Counted from the first letter of the stretch, positions 34,693-45,969 are shown. The stretch: DNA of 64,000 bases from Phycisphaerae bacterium (GCA_022072445.1 JAJVHV010000016.1:1-64000); one strand, 5' to 3'. Translations and numbers: made by a program. The notes: generated from the sequence alone by a model not told the origin.

Positions 34693-37600
34693 CTAAGCGG
34701 TTGAGCCCGCGCGGTCGAGCACCAGGCGGGCGCAGCACTCGATCAGCCCGTGGGCGTCGATCGGCTTGGTGGCGTATTCGTCGCAGCCAGCCTTGAGGCA
34801 CTTCTCGCGGTCGCCGCTCATCGCGTGGGCCGTGAGTGCCAGGATCGGTACGCGGCAGGTCAGCGAGCGCAGGATGCGCGCCGCGGTGTATCCGTCCATC
34901 TCCGGCATCTGCATGTCGAGCAGGATCAGGTCGAAGGGGGCCGGGTCACGGACGGGGGATTCGGTGTCGCCGCGGATCGTCATGGCCTGGACGGCCTGGC
35001 GGCCGTTATCGACGACCTGCACCATGGCGCCGGCCTTCTTGAGGTGATAGGCGATGAGCCGCTGGTTGTCGGGGCCATCCTCGGCGAGCAGGACACGCAC
35101 GGCGGCGAGCGGCCGCGCCCCGCTGACGCGCCGGGCATCCGCGGCGCGGCTGTCGGCGGATTCGCGCATGGTTTCGGCGGCCCAGGTGGCGGCGTCGGGC
35201 GACCAGAGGTTGGCCTCGTCGATTTCGCCGGCAAGCACGCTGGCGACGAAGACGCTGCCCTGGCCGGGCTCGCTCGTGACGTCGATCTCGCCCCCCAGCA
35301 TTTCCGCCAGCCGGCGGGCGATGACGAGCCCCAGTCCTGTTCCGCCGAAGCGGCGTGTCGTGGTCTCGTCGGCCTGTGCGAACGGCTGGAAGAGTTCGGC
35401 GACCTGCGCGGGATGGAGGCCCATTCCGGTGTCGGCGACCTCGAAGCGCATCATGGGACGCTCGGGGCGCGAGCGATCGAGGGAGACGTTGATGGTGACG
35501 GAGCCTTGTTCGGTGAATTTGATCGCGTTGCCGACGAGGTTGACGAGAATCTGCCGCAGCCGCAGTGGGTCGCAGGGGAAGCTGCGCGGGATGGCACTGC
35601 CGTAGTTCCGCTCGAGGCGGATTCCGCGTGCGTGACTGCGCACGAGCATGAGCGAGACGACGTCTTCGACGACCTGGACGGGGTCGGTGGGAATTGACTC
35701 GACGGCGAGCTTTCCGGCTTCGATCTTGGAGATGTCGAGGATGTCGTTGATGATGCTCAGCAGGTGCTCGCCGTTGCGCTTGATCGTCGCGATGGTTTCC
35801 TGCCGCCGGGCGGCGCTGGCCGGTCCGTCTCCGTCGTCGGCCAGCACGTCGGCGTAACCGAGGATGGCGGTCATCGGCGTACGGATTTCATGGCTCATGT
35901 TGGCGAGGAAGTCGCTCTTGGCGCGGCTGGCGGCTTCGGCTTTTTCGCGGGCTTCCTCCTGTTCGGTGACGTCCTGGAACGCACCCGTCAGCCGGACGAC
36001 GCGGCCGTCGCGCACGACCGGCTGACCGAGCGAGCGGACGCGGCGGCGGCGGCCCTTGGCGGTAACGAAGGGCAGAATCCACTCGTAAGGCTGCTGTTGC
36101 TCGATGGCGAGGCGGACGCTCTGCTCGAGCGTGCGCAGCGCCTCGCCCTGAAAGAAGAGCGGCGCCGCCTGCAGGTTGGGCTTGAAGCCCTCGTCCACCT
36201 CGTGTATCTCGGCCACTTCGGCCGACCATTCGACGGCCCCCGTTTCGGCGTCCATCTCCCACCAGCCGACCTTGGCCATGCGGGTGGTGTTTGCCAGGCG
36301 CGCCTCGCGCCGTGCCAGCTCGGCCGTGGCGCGCAGCCGTCCGACCGCCACGCCCAGCGAGGCGGCGATCACCCAGGTATTGGCGACCGTCTCGGCCGAG
36401 ATCGCGGCGGGCTGGTCGCCATAGAGCATCAGCTTGCCGGCCACGCCCTTCTCGGTGATGACGGGGACGAACGCCAGTGAGCCGATCTGCTCGCGGGCGA
36501 AGAGCTCGCGATAGGGCGCCAGCGAGGCGTCGTTGAGCGCGTCGGCGACCAGCAGCGGCTGCGCGTCGCGCTCGCCTTCCTTCCAGGGGCAGTGCCCCTC
36601 GACGGCGCGGCGATAGGCGTCGCTGATGCCGCGCCAGCCGACGAATCGGCAGCGGCCGTCGTCGCCGTAGAGCAGCACCGCCGTCCGGTGGACGCCGGTG
36701 ACGCGCTCCATGACGTCGCAGACGACGCGAGCGGCTTCGGTCACGTCGGCGGCCCGCGCCAGGAGCGTGGCCATCTCGAGCTGTGCGGCGCGGTGGCCTT
36801 CGGCCTCGATCTGCGCGGTCACGTCGCGGCTGGACCAGACGATGTGCTCGACGCGCAGGCCGTCGGCGGCCATGACGGCGGAAGCGGTGCACTCCAGCCA
36901 GATGTGCGATCCATCTTTCTTCAGGGCGCGGTAGCGCACGCAGGTCTTTTGACCCGCGAGGTTGGCGGCGTGGGCGGCTTCGACCTCCGGCAGGTCGTCA
37001 GGGTGGACGCGCGTCCGCCAGTTCGATGAGGCCAGCTCGGCGGCGCTGTATCCCAGCGTGCGGTAGACCGAGGGCGACAGGAAGAGGCTGCGTCCGTCGG
37101 CGGATACCAGCCCGACCAGATCGCTGGTGTTCTCCGCCAGCAACCGCGTGACGCGTTCGCTCTCGCGAAGGGTCGCGGTCATGCTCTCGGCCATGGCGCG
37201 GGCCCGCGCGGCGGTTCCGCCCAGCGTCAGCATCAGGCCCGCCGCCAGCAGTGCCAGCAGCATCCCGCCGCCGCCGAGGGCCCACACGGCGGCCCGCGAC
37301 GCGGACGCGAACAGGGGCGTTGTACTGACGAGCAGGCCCCAGCGCTGGCCGCCGACGCTGATTCCGTGCGCTTGGGAGAGGGAGGTGTACGCGGCGCGCG
37401 GATTCTTCACTGCGACGCCGGGTGGCGTCTGCGCGGCGAATACCAACTGCGCTTCGGAGCCGGCCGTCTCGTGATAGATCGCGGTGTGCAGCTCGTCGTG
37501 CGAGGCGGCGTCGAGGCCGGCGAACAGACGCGCCGCCACGATCGACATGTAGACCCAGCCTTGCAGCGCCGCGCGTCGTTCTTCCGGCGTTGCGGTGGGC

Positions 37601-38562
37601 ATGGCCTTGGCGTAGACGGGAAGGAAATAATAGAATCCCGGTCCTTCCGTTTCGGCTTGGGCGATCGTCAGCGGCTCGGTCAGGGTCGACTCGCCGGTGA
37701 GCATGGCGCGTTCAGCGGCGGCGCGGCGCTTGGGGTCGGGCGCGATGTCGCAACCGGCGGCGGCGCGGTTGGCGACGCGTGGCTCGACAAACTCGATGAC
37801 GTAGAGCTCGTCGGCGTTGCCCGAAGTATCGATCTCGAAGTCGGGTGCGTCGTCCTTGCGGGTGGACTCCAGGAAGGCGGCGAGTTCGGCGCGCGGTACG
37901 CGGCGGATGAAACCGATGCCCAGCGCACCGGGCAGCTCGCGCGTCAGATCGACGCTGCCGATCAGCGCGGAAAATTCGCTGCGCTCGACGCTCTTGCTCG
38001 CCGGCCACAGACCGCGCGTCGCCGTCAGGCCGGCGGCGTAGCTCTTCACGCGGCTTTGAACCTCATCGAGGACGCGTTCGGTCAGCCGCTGGAACCGCGA
38101 GTAGTCGGTCGCTTCGGCCTGTTTCGCGGCCGTCCAGGCGGCGACTCCCGCACCCGAGAGTCCGGCCACGACGGTCAGCAGCGCGGCCAGCGCGCCGCGC
38201 CGGCCGGCCAATGCGGCAGCCAGGTCACGGTCGGCGCGCGGATGTCGCAGCAGGACGATGAGTCCCACGAGCGGCGCGACCACAGCAGCCACCATGACGG
38301 CGTCCAGCAGATTCGCCATCGGCCGGCTGACAAGTCCGTTGACACTTGGAAGGACGTTGACGGCCAGCAGCGCGAGCGCCAGCGCCGACCCCGCCAGCAG
38401 CGCCGCCGTCTGGAAAAGCCGGCGCAACGTGCCCGTGTCTGGCCGGGACGCGGCATGACCCGCACGGCGCGTCGGGCCGGCGGCGCAATCCGCGCCGTTT
38501 GGCGGGCTGTCCCAGTCGCATCGCTGGCGCGCGGAACTCCCGGCGCCCAACTGGCTTGACAT
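34693..38562 (-). CDS. CHASE-PAS-GAF-PAS hybrid sensor histidine kinase
   Basis: A 1289-residue membrane sensor. N-terminal hydrophobic segments occur at residues ~50-70, ~83-105 and ~123-143. A periplasmic CHASE domain at ~165-390 includes [20 protein letters not shown]. Another membrane segment ([19 protein letters not shown]) follows near 425-450. Then come PAS (~475-590), GAF (~600-750, [16 protein letters not shown]), PAS (~765-880), HisKA with phospho-acceptor [13 protein letters not shown], HATPase ([33 protein letters not shown]) and a C-terminal receiver with [23 protein letters not shown] domains sense small extracellular ligands. No cognate regulator is adjacent. Confidence 0.93.
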   Translation of the reverse strand: MSSQLGAGSSARQRCDWDSPPNGADCAAGPTRRAGHAASRPDTGTLRRLFQTAALLAGSALALALLAVNVLPSVNGLVSRPMANLLDAVMVAAVVAPLVGLIVLLRHPRADRDLAAALAGRRGALAALLTVVAGLSGAGVAAWTAAKQAEATDYSRFQRLTERVLDEVQSRVKSYAAGLTATRGLWPASKSVERSEFSALIGSVDLTRELPGALGIGFIRRVPRAELAAFLESTRKDDAPDFEIDTSGNADELYVIEFVEPRVANRAAAGCDIAPDPKRRAAAERAMLTGESTLTEPLTIAQAETEGPGFYYFLPVYAKAMPTATPEERRAALQGWVYMSIVAARLFAGLDAASHDELHTAIYHETAGSEAQLVFAAQTPPGVAVKNPRAAYTSLSQAHGISVGGQRWGLLVSTTPLFASASRAAVWALGGGGMLLALLAAGLMLTLGGTAARARAMAESMTATLRESERVTRLLAENTSDLVGLVSADGRSLFLSPSVYRTLGYSAAELASSNWRTRVHPDDLPEVEAAHAANLAGQKTCVRYRALKKDGSHIWLECTASAVMAADGLRVEHIVWSSRDVTAQIEAEGHRAAQLEMATLLARAADVTEAARVVCDVMERVTGVHRTAVLLYGDDGRCRFVGWRGISDAYRRAVEGHCPWKEGERDAQPLLVADALNDASLAPYRELFAREQIGSLAFVPVITEKGVAGKLMLYGDQPAAISAETVANTWVIAASLGVAVGRLRATAELARREARLANTTRMAKVGWWEMDAETGAVEWSAEVAEIHEVDEGFKPNLQAAPLFFQGEALRTLEQSVRLAIEQQQPYEWILPFVTAKGRRRRVRSLGQPVVRDGRVVRLTGAFQDVTEQEEAREKAEAASRAKSDFLANMSHEIRTPMTAILGYADVLADDGDGPASAARRQETIATIKRNGEHLLSIINDILDISKIEAGKLAVESIPTDPVQVVEDVVSLMLVRSHARGIRLERNYGSAIPRSFPCDPLRLRQILVNLVGNAIKFTEQGSVTINVSLDRSRPERPMMRFEVADTGMGLHPAQVAELFQPFAQADETTTRRFGGTGLGLVIARRLAEMLGGEIDVTSEPGQGSVFVASVLAGEIDEANLWSPDAATWAAETMRESADSRAADARRVSGARPLAAVRVLLAEDGPDNQRLIAYHLKKAGAMVQVVDNGRQAVQAMTIRGDTESPVRDPAPFDLILLDMQMPEMDGYTAARILRSLTCRVPILALTAHAMSGDREKCLKAGCDEYATKPIDAHGLIECCARLVLDRAGSTA

Positions 38563-38659
38563 ACCGTTTCTTTCGGCAGCCCGGCGATGTCAGGCCAGCA
38601 ACAGCCCGTTGAAACTGAGTTCGCGGCCGGGTGTGCCGCGGTGTAAGCCGGCGGGCGTC

Positions 38660-38674
38660 GCGCAGATTCTGCGC
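38660..38674. terminator. Short palindrome downstream of the metalloprotease gene
   Basis: GCGCAGATTCTGCGC, a 5-bp stem with a 5-nt loop, lies 32 bp past the stop at 38706. It has no T tract; it is a weak candidate. Confidence 0.25.
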
Positions 38675-38705
38675 GGCCGGCTGGACGCCTGCGCCCGTCT
38701 GCGCG

Positions 38706-41702
38706 CTATGGCCCCTGCAGGCACGTCACGAACCCGTCAACGTCAAACCCGCTGACGGTTCCGTCGCCATTCACGTCGCCGCTGCACGGCGAACAGGGCG
38801 ACCCGCCGCCGGTCAGCAGCCCGACGAAGGGATCGATGTCGAAGCCGTTGACCGTTCCGTCGCAGTTCACGTCGCAGGGATCGCAGGCGGCGGTACAAGC
38901 CGCGGTCGCGGCCCAGCTTGCACCGGAGAGGAAGCCATCGAGGTTTCCGGCCAGGTCGCTGGTGCTCAGGCCGGCGCCTTCGTCGAAGCGATAGTAGAGC
39001 AGCAGGTTGGGTTCGGAGCCGATCAGAGTCGTGTTGAAATTCGCCGCGATCTCCGCCGCGCTCCGCGCCACGTTCCAGATGCGGAACTCGTCGATCCGGC
39101 CGCGGAAATAGTTGCCCGAACCGTTGACGCCGACCCGCAGGCTGTAGGTCCCCGTCTCGCGCGGGTCCATGCCAGCTTTCTGGGCCTCCAGCACGCCGTT
39201 GCGGTAAATCTCCATCTTGGCACCACTCTGGCTGGCGACGAACGCGAAGTGCTGCCACGAACCCACGATCGGCTCCGGCGGACTGTACGCCAGGCGCCCG
39301 CCGCCGTTGACGTTGCCGAAGTCCCAATACACGACTCCGTCGGACCACGGCACGTGTGCCTGGAATCGATTGAAGGTGTGATCCGGGCTGAAGCCGAACG
39401 AAGATTGAGTGGCGGCCGCGTCGACGAATTGCCATAGCTCGACGGTGATTTCGGTTCGCGACGCGACGCCCGAGATCGACGGCACGTTGACCATGTCGTC
39501 GCCGTCGAACCCGACCGCGTAGCCTGGGAACGGACCGATGCCGTCGCACGTCACTCCGTCGCCCATGAACTCGCCGCCCGCCGCCGCGCAATCGACCTCG
39601 TACATCACCGCGCAGACACCCGCGGTGCCGGTTCCGCAGCAGGCGCCCGGCGTCGGGCACGGGCCGGCGTCGCAACTCGTTCCGTCGCCCTGGTAGCTGC
39701 CGCCGAACGCGTCGCACGCCTCGTGTGTCGTCGTCATGCAGGTGCCGTCGAAGAAGCAGCATTGCCCGGTGTCGTTCGCGCAGTCATTGGTCGGAACCCA
39801 CGTCGCGCCGACCAGCGATCCGTCGTGGTTTCCGGCGGAATCGGCCGCGACAGTTCCCTGAGCCTCATCCAGCCGGTAATACGCGAAGAGCCCCGGCTCG
39901 TTGCCGGTCAGCGTCTGGTCGTAGTTTGCGGCGATGTCCGCGGCGCTGCGTGCCACGTTCCAGACGCGAAACTCGTCGATCCGGCCATTGAAGAAGCGCG
40001 ACGAGGCCAGGGCGCCGATTCTCAGGTTGTGCCCCGCGTTGATGTTGTACGGCGACATGCCCGCCTTCTGCGCCTCGAGCACGCCGTTGCGGTAGATTTC
40101 CATTTTGTTGCCGCTCTGGCTCGCCACCAGTGCAAAATGCTGCCAGCGGCCGGCGACCTGCTCGGGCGGGCTGTAGGTCAGCCGCCCGCCGGTGTTGATG
40201 TTGCCGAAATCCCAGAAGACGGCGCCTGTCGACCAGGGCACGTGTGCCTGGCAGCGGTTGGTGGCCTGGTCGGTGCTCATGCCGAACGTCGAGCGCTGCG
40301 CCTGCTCGTCGGAGAACTGCCAGAATTCGATCGTGATTTCGGTAGTCGGCGCCACGAGCCCCCAGCCGGGCACCTCGACGTAGTCGTCCGCACCGTCGAA
40401 ATTCAGCGCCACGCCGTCGAACGGCGCGCCCGCCAGCGAGCAGACCGCGTTCAGATGCGGCAGAATTGCCTCGTTCACGGTCCGCGTGTGCATCTCCATC
40501 CGCACGCAGCCCATTCCGCTCGGGCACCCGTGGCAATAGCTCATGATCGTGCCGTTGGGACACACGGAACAATCGCCGCCGGCGCAGTTGTCGATCTGCG
40601 GGTTCATGTCGTGCGTGTGCGGCGCGCCGAAGTTGTGGCCCGTCTCGTGCGCTACGACAAACAGGTCCCAGTTCGCCCCGCTGTTGTTCTGAATCGGATA
40701 GGGGAAATACCCGCCCAGGCAACTCGACAGCGCGTAGCCATACGTCCCGTTGCACACCACGCCGACCCACGCCACGCCGCCGCCCAGGCAGCGCCCCGAG
40801 AAAATGTGCGCCAAATGCCGGAACACGCCGCCCTGCGTCGAGTTCCACACGCTCTGAAACTGGCTGAGCTGGGCGCCCATGTCCGTCTGATCCCACGGAT
40901 CGGCCGGCGTCTCCCACAGCCGCAGGTAACTGATCATCACGCGGCAGTTGAAATCGCGCGTGTAGATCGACGACATCCCGCCCACCAGCGTCGCCGCATA
41001 CGCCGCCGCCGCCGTCGTGTTCCCGCCGAACAGATTGGCCGTGAATTCGTGGTCGGTGTCGATCGCCATGTACGCCACGCGGCAGGGCGGCGCCTCGCGC
41101 GACGCGCCGGATGCACCGTCTTCCGGAGAGGCCGCGCCCACCAGCTCCAGCCCATCCGAGCCACACATGAAGCGCGACGGGTCGATGAACTCCTCCGGCA
41201 GCGACGCCACGCTGTAGATCACGGTCTCGCGCCATTCGTCCGCGCGGCCGCTCGAAATCAGCATGGTCTGCCCATCGCATTGAACGAACCCATACGCAAA
41301 GAACGGCGAGAGCGCCAGAAACGCGCGCGAGTCGTCCGCGCCCACGACTCGGCCGGCGAACATGACCACCGGCGGCGTCTCGGTTGGCGTATCGCCGCCG
41401 GCACCGCCCAGAACGACCTGTGCCCCGGGCATGAACGCTTCGACGCGCTCCAGCGCGATGTCCGACGGCGCGCCGCGCCCCAGATCGACGTCGCGCAGGC
41501 GGATGCCGTATCGATCGGCCGCCTGCTCATAGGTCGGGGTGCTGATCGGCCGCGCATCGCCGAGCAGCGCGTCGGCCGAGACAGCCTGCCCCGCCGCGCT
41601 CGCCGCAAGCACCACGGCCAGGCCCAGAACCACGCCCGCACCGGCCAGCGGCCGCCGCAGGTGTGCCGATGAGTGAAATGCGCCGGCTGTTCCGAGCGTC
41701 AT
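38706..41702 (-). CDS. Secreted M12-like zinc metalloprotease with two LamG domains and dockerin tail
   Basis: A 998-residue exported protease. The start at 41702 follows GGAGGAGACGG, and the signal peptide is [21 protein letters not shown] ~130-residue N-terminal pro-like region precedes the reprolysin/metzincin domain, whose Zn motif [11 protein letters not shown] and downstream Met-turn region TIMSYCHGC are intact. Two LamG/concanavalin-like domains follow ([13 protein letters not shown]...; [13 protein letters not shown]...). They are closely similar to each other ([27 protein letters not shown] and its second copy) and are separated by CC-rich linkers ([22 protein letters not shown]). 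The last ~60 residues are two dockerin-like loops ([37 protein letters not shown]). It probably degrades extracellular protein or glycoprotein. Confidence 0.92.
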   Translation of the reverse strand: MTLGTAGAFHSSAHLRRPLAGAGVVLGLAVVLAASAAGQAVSADALLGDARPISTPTYEQAADRYGIRLRDVDLGRGAPSDIALERVEAFMPGAQVVLGGAGGDTPTETPPVVMFAGRVVGADDSRAFLALSPFFAYGFVQCDGQTMLISSGRADEWRETVIYSVASLPEEFIDPSRFMCGSDGLELVGAASPEDGASGASREAPPCRVAYMAIDTDHEFTANLFGGNTTAAAAYAATLVGGMSSIYTRDFNCRVMISYLRLWETPADPWDQTDMGAQLSQFQSVWNSTQGGVFRHLAHIFSGRCLGGGVAWVGVVCNGTYGYALSSCLGGYFPYPIQNNSGANWDLFVVAHETGHNFGAPHTHDMNPQIDNCAGGDCSVCPNGTIMSYCHGCPSGMGCVRMEMHTRTVNEAILPHLNAVCSLAGAPFDGVALNFDGADDYVEVPGWGLVAPTTEITIEFWQFSDEQAQRSTFGMSTDQATNRCQAHVPWSTGAVFWDFGNINTGGRLTYSPPEQVAGRWQHFALVASQSGNKMEIYRNGVLEAQKAGMSPYNINAGHNLRIGALASSRFFNGRIDEFRVWNVARSAADIAANYDQTLTGNEPGLFAYYRLDEAQGTVAADSAGNHDGSLVGATWVPTNDCANDTGQCCFFDGTCMTTTHEACDAFGGSYQGDGTSCDAGPCPTPGACCGTGTAGVCAVMYEVDCAAAGGEFMGDGVTCDGIGPFPGYAVGFDGDDMVNVPSISGVASRTEITVELWQFVDAAATQSSFGFSPDHTFNRFQAHVPWSDGVVYWDFGNVNGGGRLAYSPPEPIVGSWQHFAFVASQSGAKMEIYRNGVLEAQKAGMDPRETGTYSLRVGVNGSGNYFRGRIDEFRIWNVARSAAEIAANFNTTLIGSEPNLLLYYRFDEGAGLSTSDLAGNLDGFLSGASWAATAACTAACDPCDVNCDGTVNGFDIDPFVGLLTGGGSPCSPCSGDVNGDGTVSGFDVDGFVTCLQGP

Positions 41703-41935
41703 GTCCGTCTCCTCCGTATTTCCCCCGGTTCGTTCGAGCCACGGCAGCGCAAACCGCGGCCTGGCACCGCCGCACATTGCGGTGCCCGTCTCTGCTCCAG
41801 TCTACGAGCATCAGGCGTGCCGCGGAAGCGGAAATCGTGACACCGGCTCGCGGTGTTGGCACGTGTCCGGTTGCGACTTATCGGCCCCGCAAGCTGCGTT
41901 TGCCCGCCGTGCCGCCACTGCTTATCTTCCCCCTC

Positions 41936-42817
41936 ATGCCCGAGCCGTCCGCGCCCCAGCTCCGACCCGAATTGCTGCTCGCCTGGTTGCGGAGCGACGC
42001 GCGGTTGGGAATCGCGCACTGGGCCGTCATGCCGACACGGCGTGTATCCGCGGCCGCGCGCTCCGCCGCGGGTGCCGCGTCGGTTCGGGACGAGCGCGCT
42101 GCCGAACGATCGGCATCCGCACTGAGTGCGCCTCGACCCGCGGGCGTCGCCGTGGCACCGGCACCCGCCGGCCGCAGCGCTCTCGCCCTGCCCGTCGCGC
42201 CCGAGGGCGCCGTCGCTGATCCGGCGGGCGAACTGGCGACGCTCGATGCATCTTTCGTCCGCGGCTGCGTACGCTGCGGCCTGCACGCGCAGCGCACGCA
42301 AACGGTCTTCGGCGTCGGCGATCCGCGCGCGGCGCTGGTGTTCGTGGGAGAGGGTCCGGGCGCCGATGAGGACTTGCAGGGCAAGCCGTTCGTGGGCCGC
42401 GCCGGCCAACTGCTGACGCGCATGATCGCCGCCATGTCGCTGACGCGCGAACAGGTGTACATCTGCAACGTGGTCAAGTGCCGCCCGCCGGGCAATCGCA
42501 CGCCCAGCGATGACGAGATGGCGACGTGTTCGCCGTTTCTGTTCCGGCAACTGGCGGTCATCCGGCCGCGCGTGATCGTGGCGCTGGGTCGGCCGGCGAC
42601 GCAGACGCTGCTGGCAAGCCGGGCACCGATCAGCGCGCTGCGCGGCCGATTCCACGATTTTCCGCCGCCCGCGCTCGCCGACCACGGCCTGCCACCGGCG
42701 CGCCTCATGCCGACGTTCCACCCCGCCTACCTGCTCCGCAGCCCCGGCGAAAAGGGCAAGACCTGGGACGACCTGAAACAGGTCATGGCGTTCCTCGGAA
42801 TCCCCGTTCCGCCCTGA
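41936..42817 (+). CDS. Family 4 uracil-DNA glycosylase, [4Fe-4S] type
   Basis: A 293-residue DNA-repair enzyme that removes uracil from DNA. The Fe-S cysteines are complete: GCVRCGLH, then [20 protein letters not shown] with the 16-residue spacing typical of the family. The catalytic/uracil-binding block is [20 protein letters not shown], and the C-terminal motif is [11 protein letters not shown]. The N-terminal ~100 residues are an Ala/Pro-rich non-conserved extension. The start at 41936 ([14 protein letters not shown]) is one of several possible. It is divergent from the metalloprotease and is followed by the hairpin array. Confidence 0.93.
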   Translation: MPEPSAPQLRPELLLAWLRSDARLGIAHWAVMPTRRVSAAARSAAGAASVRDERAAERSASALSAPRPAGVAVAPAPAGRSALALPVAPEGAVADPAGELATLDASFVRGCVRCGLHAQRTQTVFGVGDPRAALVFVGEGPGADEDLQGKPFVGRAGQLLTRMIAAMSLTREQVYICNVVKCRPPGNRTPSDDEMATCSPFLFRQLAVIRPRVIVALGRPATQTLLASRAPISALRGRFHDFPPPALADHGLPPARLMPTFHPAYLLRSPGEKGKTWDDLKQVMAFLGIPVPP

Positions 42818-42840
42818 TCGCTGCGCGTGCTCGAGCACAC

Positions 42841-43970
42841 CTGCCGCGCCTCCGGCCCCTCACTCGCGTGAGGGGTTCGGATGCGTCGACGTTCGTCGGG
42901 CAGCCCGATCCGGTCGACGCTCATCGGGCGCCCGATCCGGATGGGTCGACGTTTGTCGGACGGCCCTATCCGAACCCCCGACGGCAGTCGGGGGCCGACC
43001 GGCGAGGACGCGCGTCGCCCTGACAACCATCCTGACGCAACACACCTGCCGCGCCTCCGACCCCTCACTCGCGTGAGGGGTTCGGATGCGACGTTCCCGA
43101 CGCAACACACCTGCCGCGCCTCCGGCCCCTCACTCGCGTGAGGGGTTCATGGGTCGACGCTCAACGGGCACCCGATCCGGTCAGCGCTCGTCGGGCGCCC
43201 GATCCGGATGGGTCGACGTTTGTCGGACGGCCCTATCCGAACCCCCGACGGCAGTCGGGGGCCGACCGGCGAGGACGCGCGTCGCCCTGACAACCATCCT
43301 GACGCAACACACCTGCCGCGCCTCCGACCCCTCACTCGCGTGAGGGGTTCGGATGCGACGTTCCCGACGCAATGCGCCTGCCGCGCCTCCGGCCCCTCAC
43401 TCGCGTGAGGGGTTCGGATGCGTCGACGCTCGTCGGGCGCCCGATCCGGATGGGTCGACGTTTGTCGGACGGCCCTATCCGAACCCCCGACGGCAGTCGG
43501 GGGCCGACCGGCGAGGACGCGCGTCGCCCTGACAACGTTTCGTACGCAACACGCCTGCCGCGCCTCCGGCCCCTCACTCGCGTGAGGGGTTCGGATGCGT
43601 CGACGTTCGTCGGGCAGCCCGATCCGGTCGACGCTCATCGGGCGCCCGATCCGGATGGGTCGACGTTTGTCGGACGGCCCTATCCGAACCCCCGACGGCA
43701 GTCGGGGGCCGACCGGCGAGGACGCGCGTCGCCCTGACAACCATCCTGACGCAACACACCTGCCGCGCCTCCGACCCCTCACTCGCGTGAGGGGTTCGGA
43801 TGCGACGTTCCCGACGCAACACACCTGCCGCGCCTCCGGCCCCTCACTGGCGTGAGGGGTTCGGATGCGTCGACGCTCGTCGGGCAGCCCGATCCGGTCA
43901 GCGCTCGTCGGGCAGCCGATCCGATCAGCGCTCGTCGGGCGCCCGATCCGGATGGGTCGACTCGCAGCCC
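42841..43970. repeat. Array of REP-like hairpin units
   Basis: About 1.13 kb of non-coding DNA. Unit A (about 38 nt, stem CCCCTCAC/GTGAGGGG, loop TCGC or once TGGC, flanks GCGCCTCCG and TTC, the latter usually extended to TTCGGAT) starts at 42841, 43046, 43111, 43313, 43378, 43555, 43760 and 43825. Unit B (about 94 nt, containing ATCCGAA then stem CCCCCGAC/GTCGGGGG, loop GGCA) starts at 42934, 43201, 43443 and 43648, with a truncated copy at 43945. A and B hairpins face each other, so their ATCCGAA/TTCGGAT flanks are inverted. 42841-43148 and 43555-43862 are the same 308-nt segment with one change. ATCGGGCGCCCGAT palindromes link units. It lies between the ends of the glycosylase gene and the polyprenyl synthase gene. 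Confidence 0.92.
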
Positions 43971-43971
43971 G

Positions 43972-44943
43972 TTAGCGCCGGCGGTCGATGATGAATTCGG
44001 CCATGGCGCGGAGGATGCTGCGTGCGTCACTCTCGGGCAGAATTGTGAGAGCTTCGAGAGCGGCGTCGACGTGCGAGCGGGCGGCGTCGCGGGCGTAATC
44101 GAGGCTCTCGGTGGATTCGAGCCGCTCGACGAATTCGCGGCGGGCCAGCGCGCCAGACGAGCGCAGCAGCGTGAGCGACTCCTTGCGCGTGCGCGGATCG
44201 GCGGTGCGGAGGTGGTGGATGACCGGCAGCGTCAGCTTGCCCATGTCGAGGTCGCGGCCGGTGGATTTGCCGGTTTCGGCTTCGTCGCCCAGCAGGTCGA
44301 GCAGGTCGTCGGCGATCTGGAACGCGATGCCGACGGACTGGCCGAACCGGCCGAGGGCGTCGACGGTGCGTTCGTCGGCGCTGGCGTGCCGCGCCCCGAG
44401 GACGCACGCCGTGCGGATCAGGGCGGCGGTCTTGCGAGCGATGATGTCGTAGTAGCCGGGCTCGTCGAGTTCGAGGCGGCCGCGCTGCGCGACCTGCATC
44501 ATCTCGCCCTCGCAGACGGTGTTGGTGGTCAGGCCGACCAGGCGCGAGGCCGCTTGCGAGTCGAGGCTGCTGCACAGCGCGAAGGCGTGGCTGATGAGGA
44601 AGTCGCCCAGCAGCACAGCCTGCTCGTTGCCCCAGCGGCGGCTGACGGTGGGCAGGGCGCGGCGCACGTCGGCCTCGTCGAGCACGTCGTCGTGCACGAG
44701 CGTGGCGAGGTGGATGATTTCGATGACGGCCGCCAGCGTGAGGTGGTCGTCGGTGACGCGGCCGGCGGCCTCGCCGCTCAGCAGCAGCAGCGTCGGACGG
44801 ATCATCTTGCCGTGGTAGCGCTCGACGTGCGCGCACAACTCACGGACGGCGGGCCGATCACTGTGCAGCTCGTCACGGATGATCTGCCGGACGCGCGCCA
44901 ATCCGGCGGCGACGGGCGTGTGCAGATCGGTGAGTTGCAGCAT
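43972..44943 (-). CDS. Trans-isoprenyl diphosphate synthase
   Basis: A 323-residue polyprenyl synthase condensing isopentenyl diphosphate onto an allylic diphosphate. It carries the first Asp-rich motif LVHDDVLDEADVRR and the second IADDLLDLLGDEAETGK, plus GKMIRPTLLLLSGEA and the GNEQAVLLGDFL segment. The length and the DDVLDEA form fit long-chain enzymes making quinone side chains or undecaprenyl-like lipids; chain length cannot be fixed from sequence. The start at 44943 follows AGGAGCAG. The stop lies immediately beside the hairpin array. Confidence 0.93.
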   Translation of the reverse strand: MLQLTDLHTPVAAGLARVRQIIRDELHSDRPAVRELCAHVERYHGKMIRPTLLLLSGEAAGRVTDDHLTLAAVIEIIHLATLVHDDVLDEADVRRALPTVSRRWGNEQAVLLGDFLISHAFALCSSLDSQAASRLVGLTTNTVCEGEMMQVAQRGRLELDEPGYYDIIARKTAALIRTACVLGARHASADERTVDALGRFGQSVGIAFQIADDLLDLLGDEAETGKSTGRDLDMGKLTLPVIHHLRTADPRTRKESLTLLRSSGALARREFVERLESTESLDYARDAARSHVDAALEALTILPESDARSILRAMAEFIIDRRR

Positions 44944-45054
44944 GAACGCTCTGCTCCTGTGCCCCCTACCGGCCGGCGCTACCGCGGCGGGCTGCCGGCG
45001 ACCGAATACCGCGGTCGAGTATGGCACGCCGCGCGGCGGCGGTCCACTCGCGGC

Positions 45055-45092
45055 AGAAATTTTTAGAATAATTGAAAATTACAACGCCCGAT
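45055..45092. promoter_or_regulatory. AT-rich divergent promoter region
   Basis: TTTTTAGAATAATTGAAAAT and flanks stand out in an otherwise GC-rich sequence, between the divergent polyprenyl synthase and DUF72 genes. Exact -35 and -10 boxes cannot be assigned safely. Confidence 0.35.
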
Positions 45093-45171
45093 CAAGGATT
45101 CCAAAGCCGCGGTCCTGGCGGCGGTTGTTGCGAATTGACCCCGCGCGGCACCAACCCTAGCCTGAGCGCCC

Positions 45172-45969
45172 ATGGCGCATACCATCCGCATCGGCACCTC
45201 GGGCTGGTCCTACGACGACTGGGTCGGTCCGTTTTATCCCGCCGGCACGCGCAAGGGCGATTACCTGTCGATCTATGCCGGACGGTTCGGGCTGGTGGAG
45301 GTGGACAGCACGTACTACGCGATTCCGGCGCGGCGGACGGTGGAGGGCTGGGCCGAGCGAACGCCGGATGAATTTCGCTTCGCGCTGAAGGTTCCGGGTA
45401 TCATCACGCACGAGAAACTGCTGGCAAACGCGGATGCCGACATGGAGGCGTTTCTGGCGGCGGTGGCGCCGCTGGGGGAGAAGGCCGATTGCCTGCTGCT
45501 GCAATTCGGGTATTTCAACCGCGCGCAGTTCGCGTCGGCGGGGCCGTTCTTCGAGCGTCTGGACGCGTTCCTGTCGGTCCACGGCAAGGCGGCGCGGTTC
45601 GCGTGCGAAATCCGCAACAAGCAGTGGCTGACGCGCGACTACGTCGAACTGCTGCGCAAGCACGACGTCGCCTGCGCGCTCGTCGAGCACGCCTGGCTGC
45701 CGCCGATCGATCAGCTCATCACCCGGCTCGACGTGCGAACGGGCCGGCTGGTGTACGTGCGGCTGATCGGCGATCGGCAGGCGATCGAGGCGGTGACGAC
45801 CACGTGGGATCGAGTGGTCGTGGATCGGGCGGCGGACCTGACGCGGGTGGCGGGCGCGATCCGGCAACTGGCACGCGACATCGACGTGATCACGTTTGTG
45901 AACAATCACTACGCCGGGCACGGTCCGGCGACGGCGCGCGAGCTCCAGTCGCAAGTGGGTGAGAAGTGA
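45172..45969 (+). CDS. DUF72 family protein (YecE-like)
   Basis: A 265-residue TIM-barrel-like protein. Family hallmarks are the N-terminal IRIGTSGWSYDDWVGPFYP, FGLVEVDSTYYAIP, FRFALKVPGIITHEK and CEIRNKQWL, with VTFVNNHYAGH-like ITFVNNHYAGHGPATA at the end. The biochemical role of DUF72 is unknown to me. It has no signal peptide. It is divergent from the polyprenyl synthase gene and stands alone. Confidence 0.93.
   Translation: MAHTIRIGTSGWSYDDWVGPFYPAGTRKGDYLSIYAGRFGLVEVDSTYYAIPARRTVEGWAERTPDEFRFALKVPGIITHEKLLANADADMEAFLAAVAPLGEKADCLLLQFGYFNRAQFASAGPFFERLDAFLSVHGKAARFACEIRNKQWLTRDYVELLRKHDVACALVEHAWLPPIDQLITRLDVRTGRLVYVRLIGDRQAIEAVTTTWDRVVVDRAADLTRVAGAIRQLARDIDVITFVNNHYAGHGPATARELQSQVGEK

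Noticed and set aside
43147-43824. 225-residue minus-strand reading frame in the hairpin array
   Set aside because: It is only the translation of repeated hairpin DNA (repeating RVRGRRRGR and SPVGPRLPSG); it has no ribosome site or family and is duplicated piecewise elsewhere in the array.
42841-43970. CRISPR array
   Set aside because: Repeat units alternate in type and orientation, spacing is irregular (65 to 205 bp between A units), the DNA between hairpins is itself repeated, and no cas genes are near.
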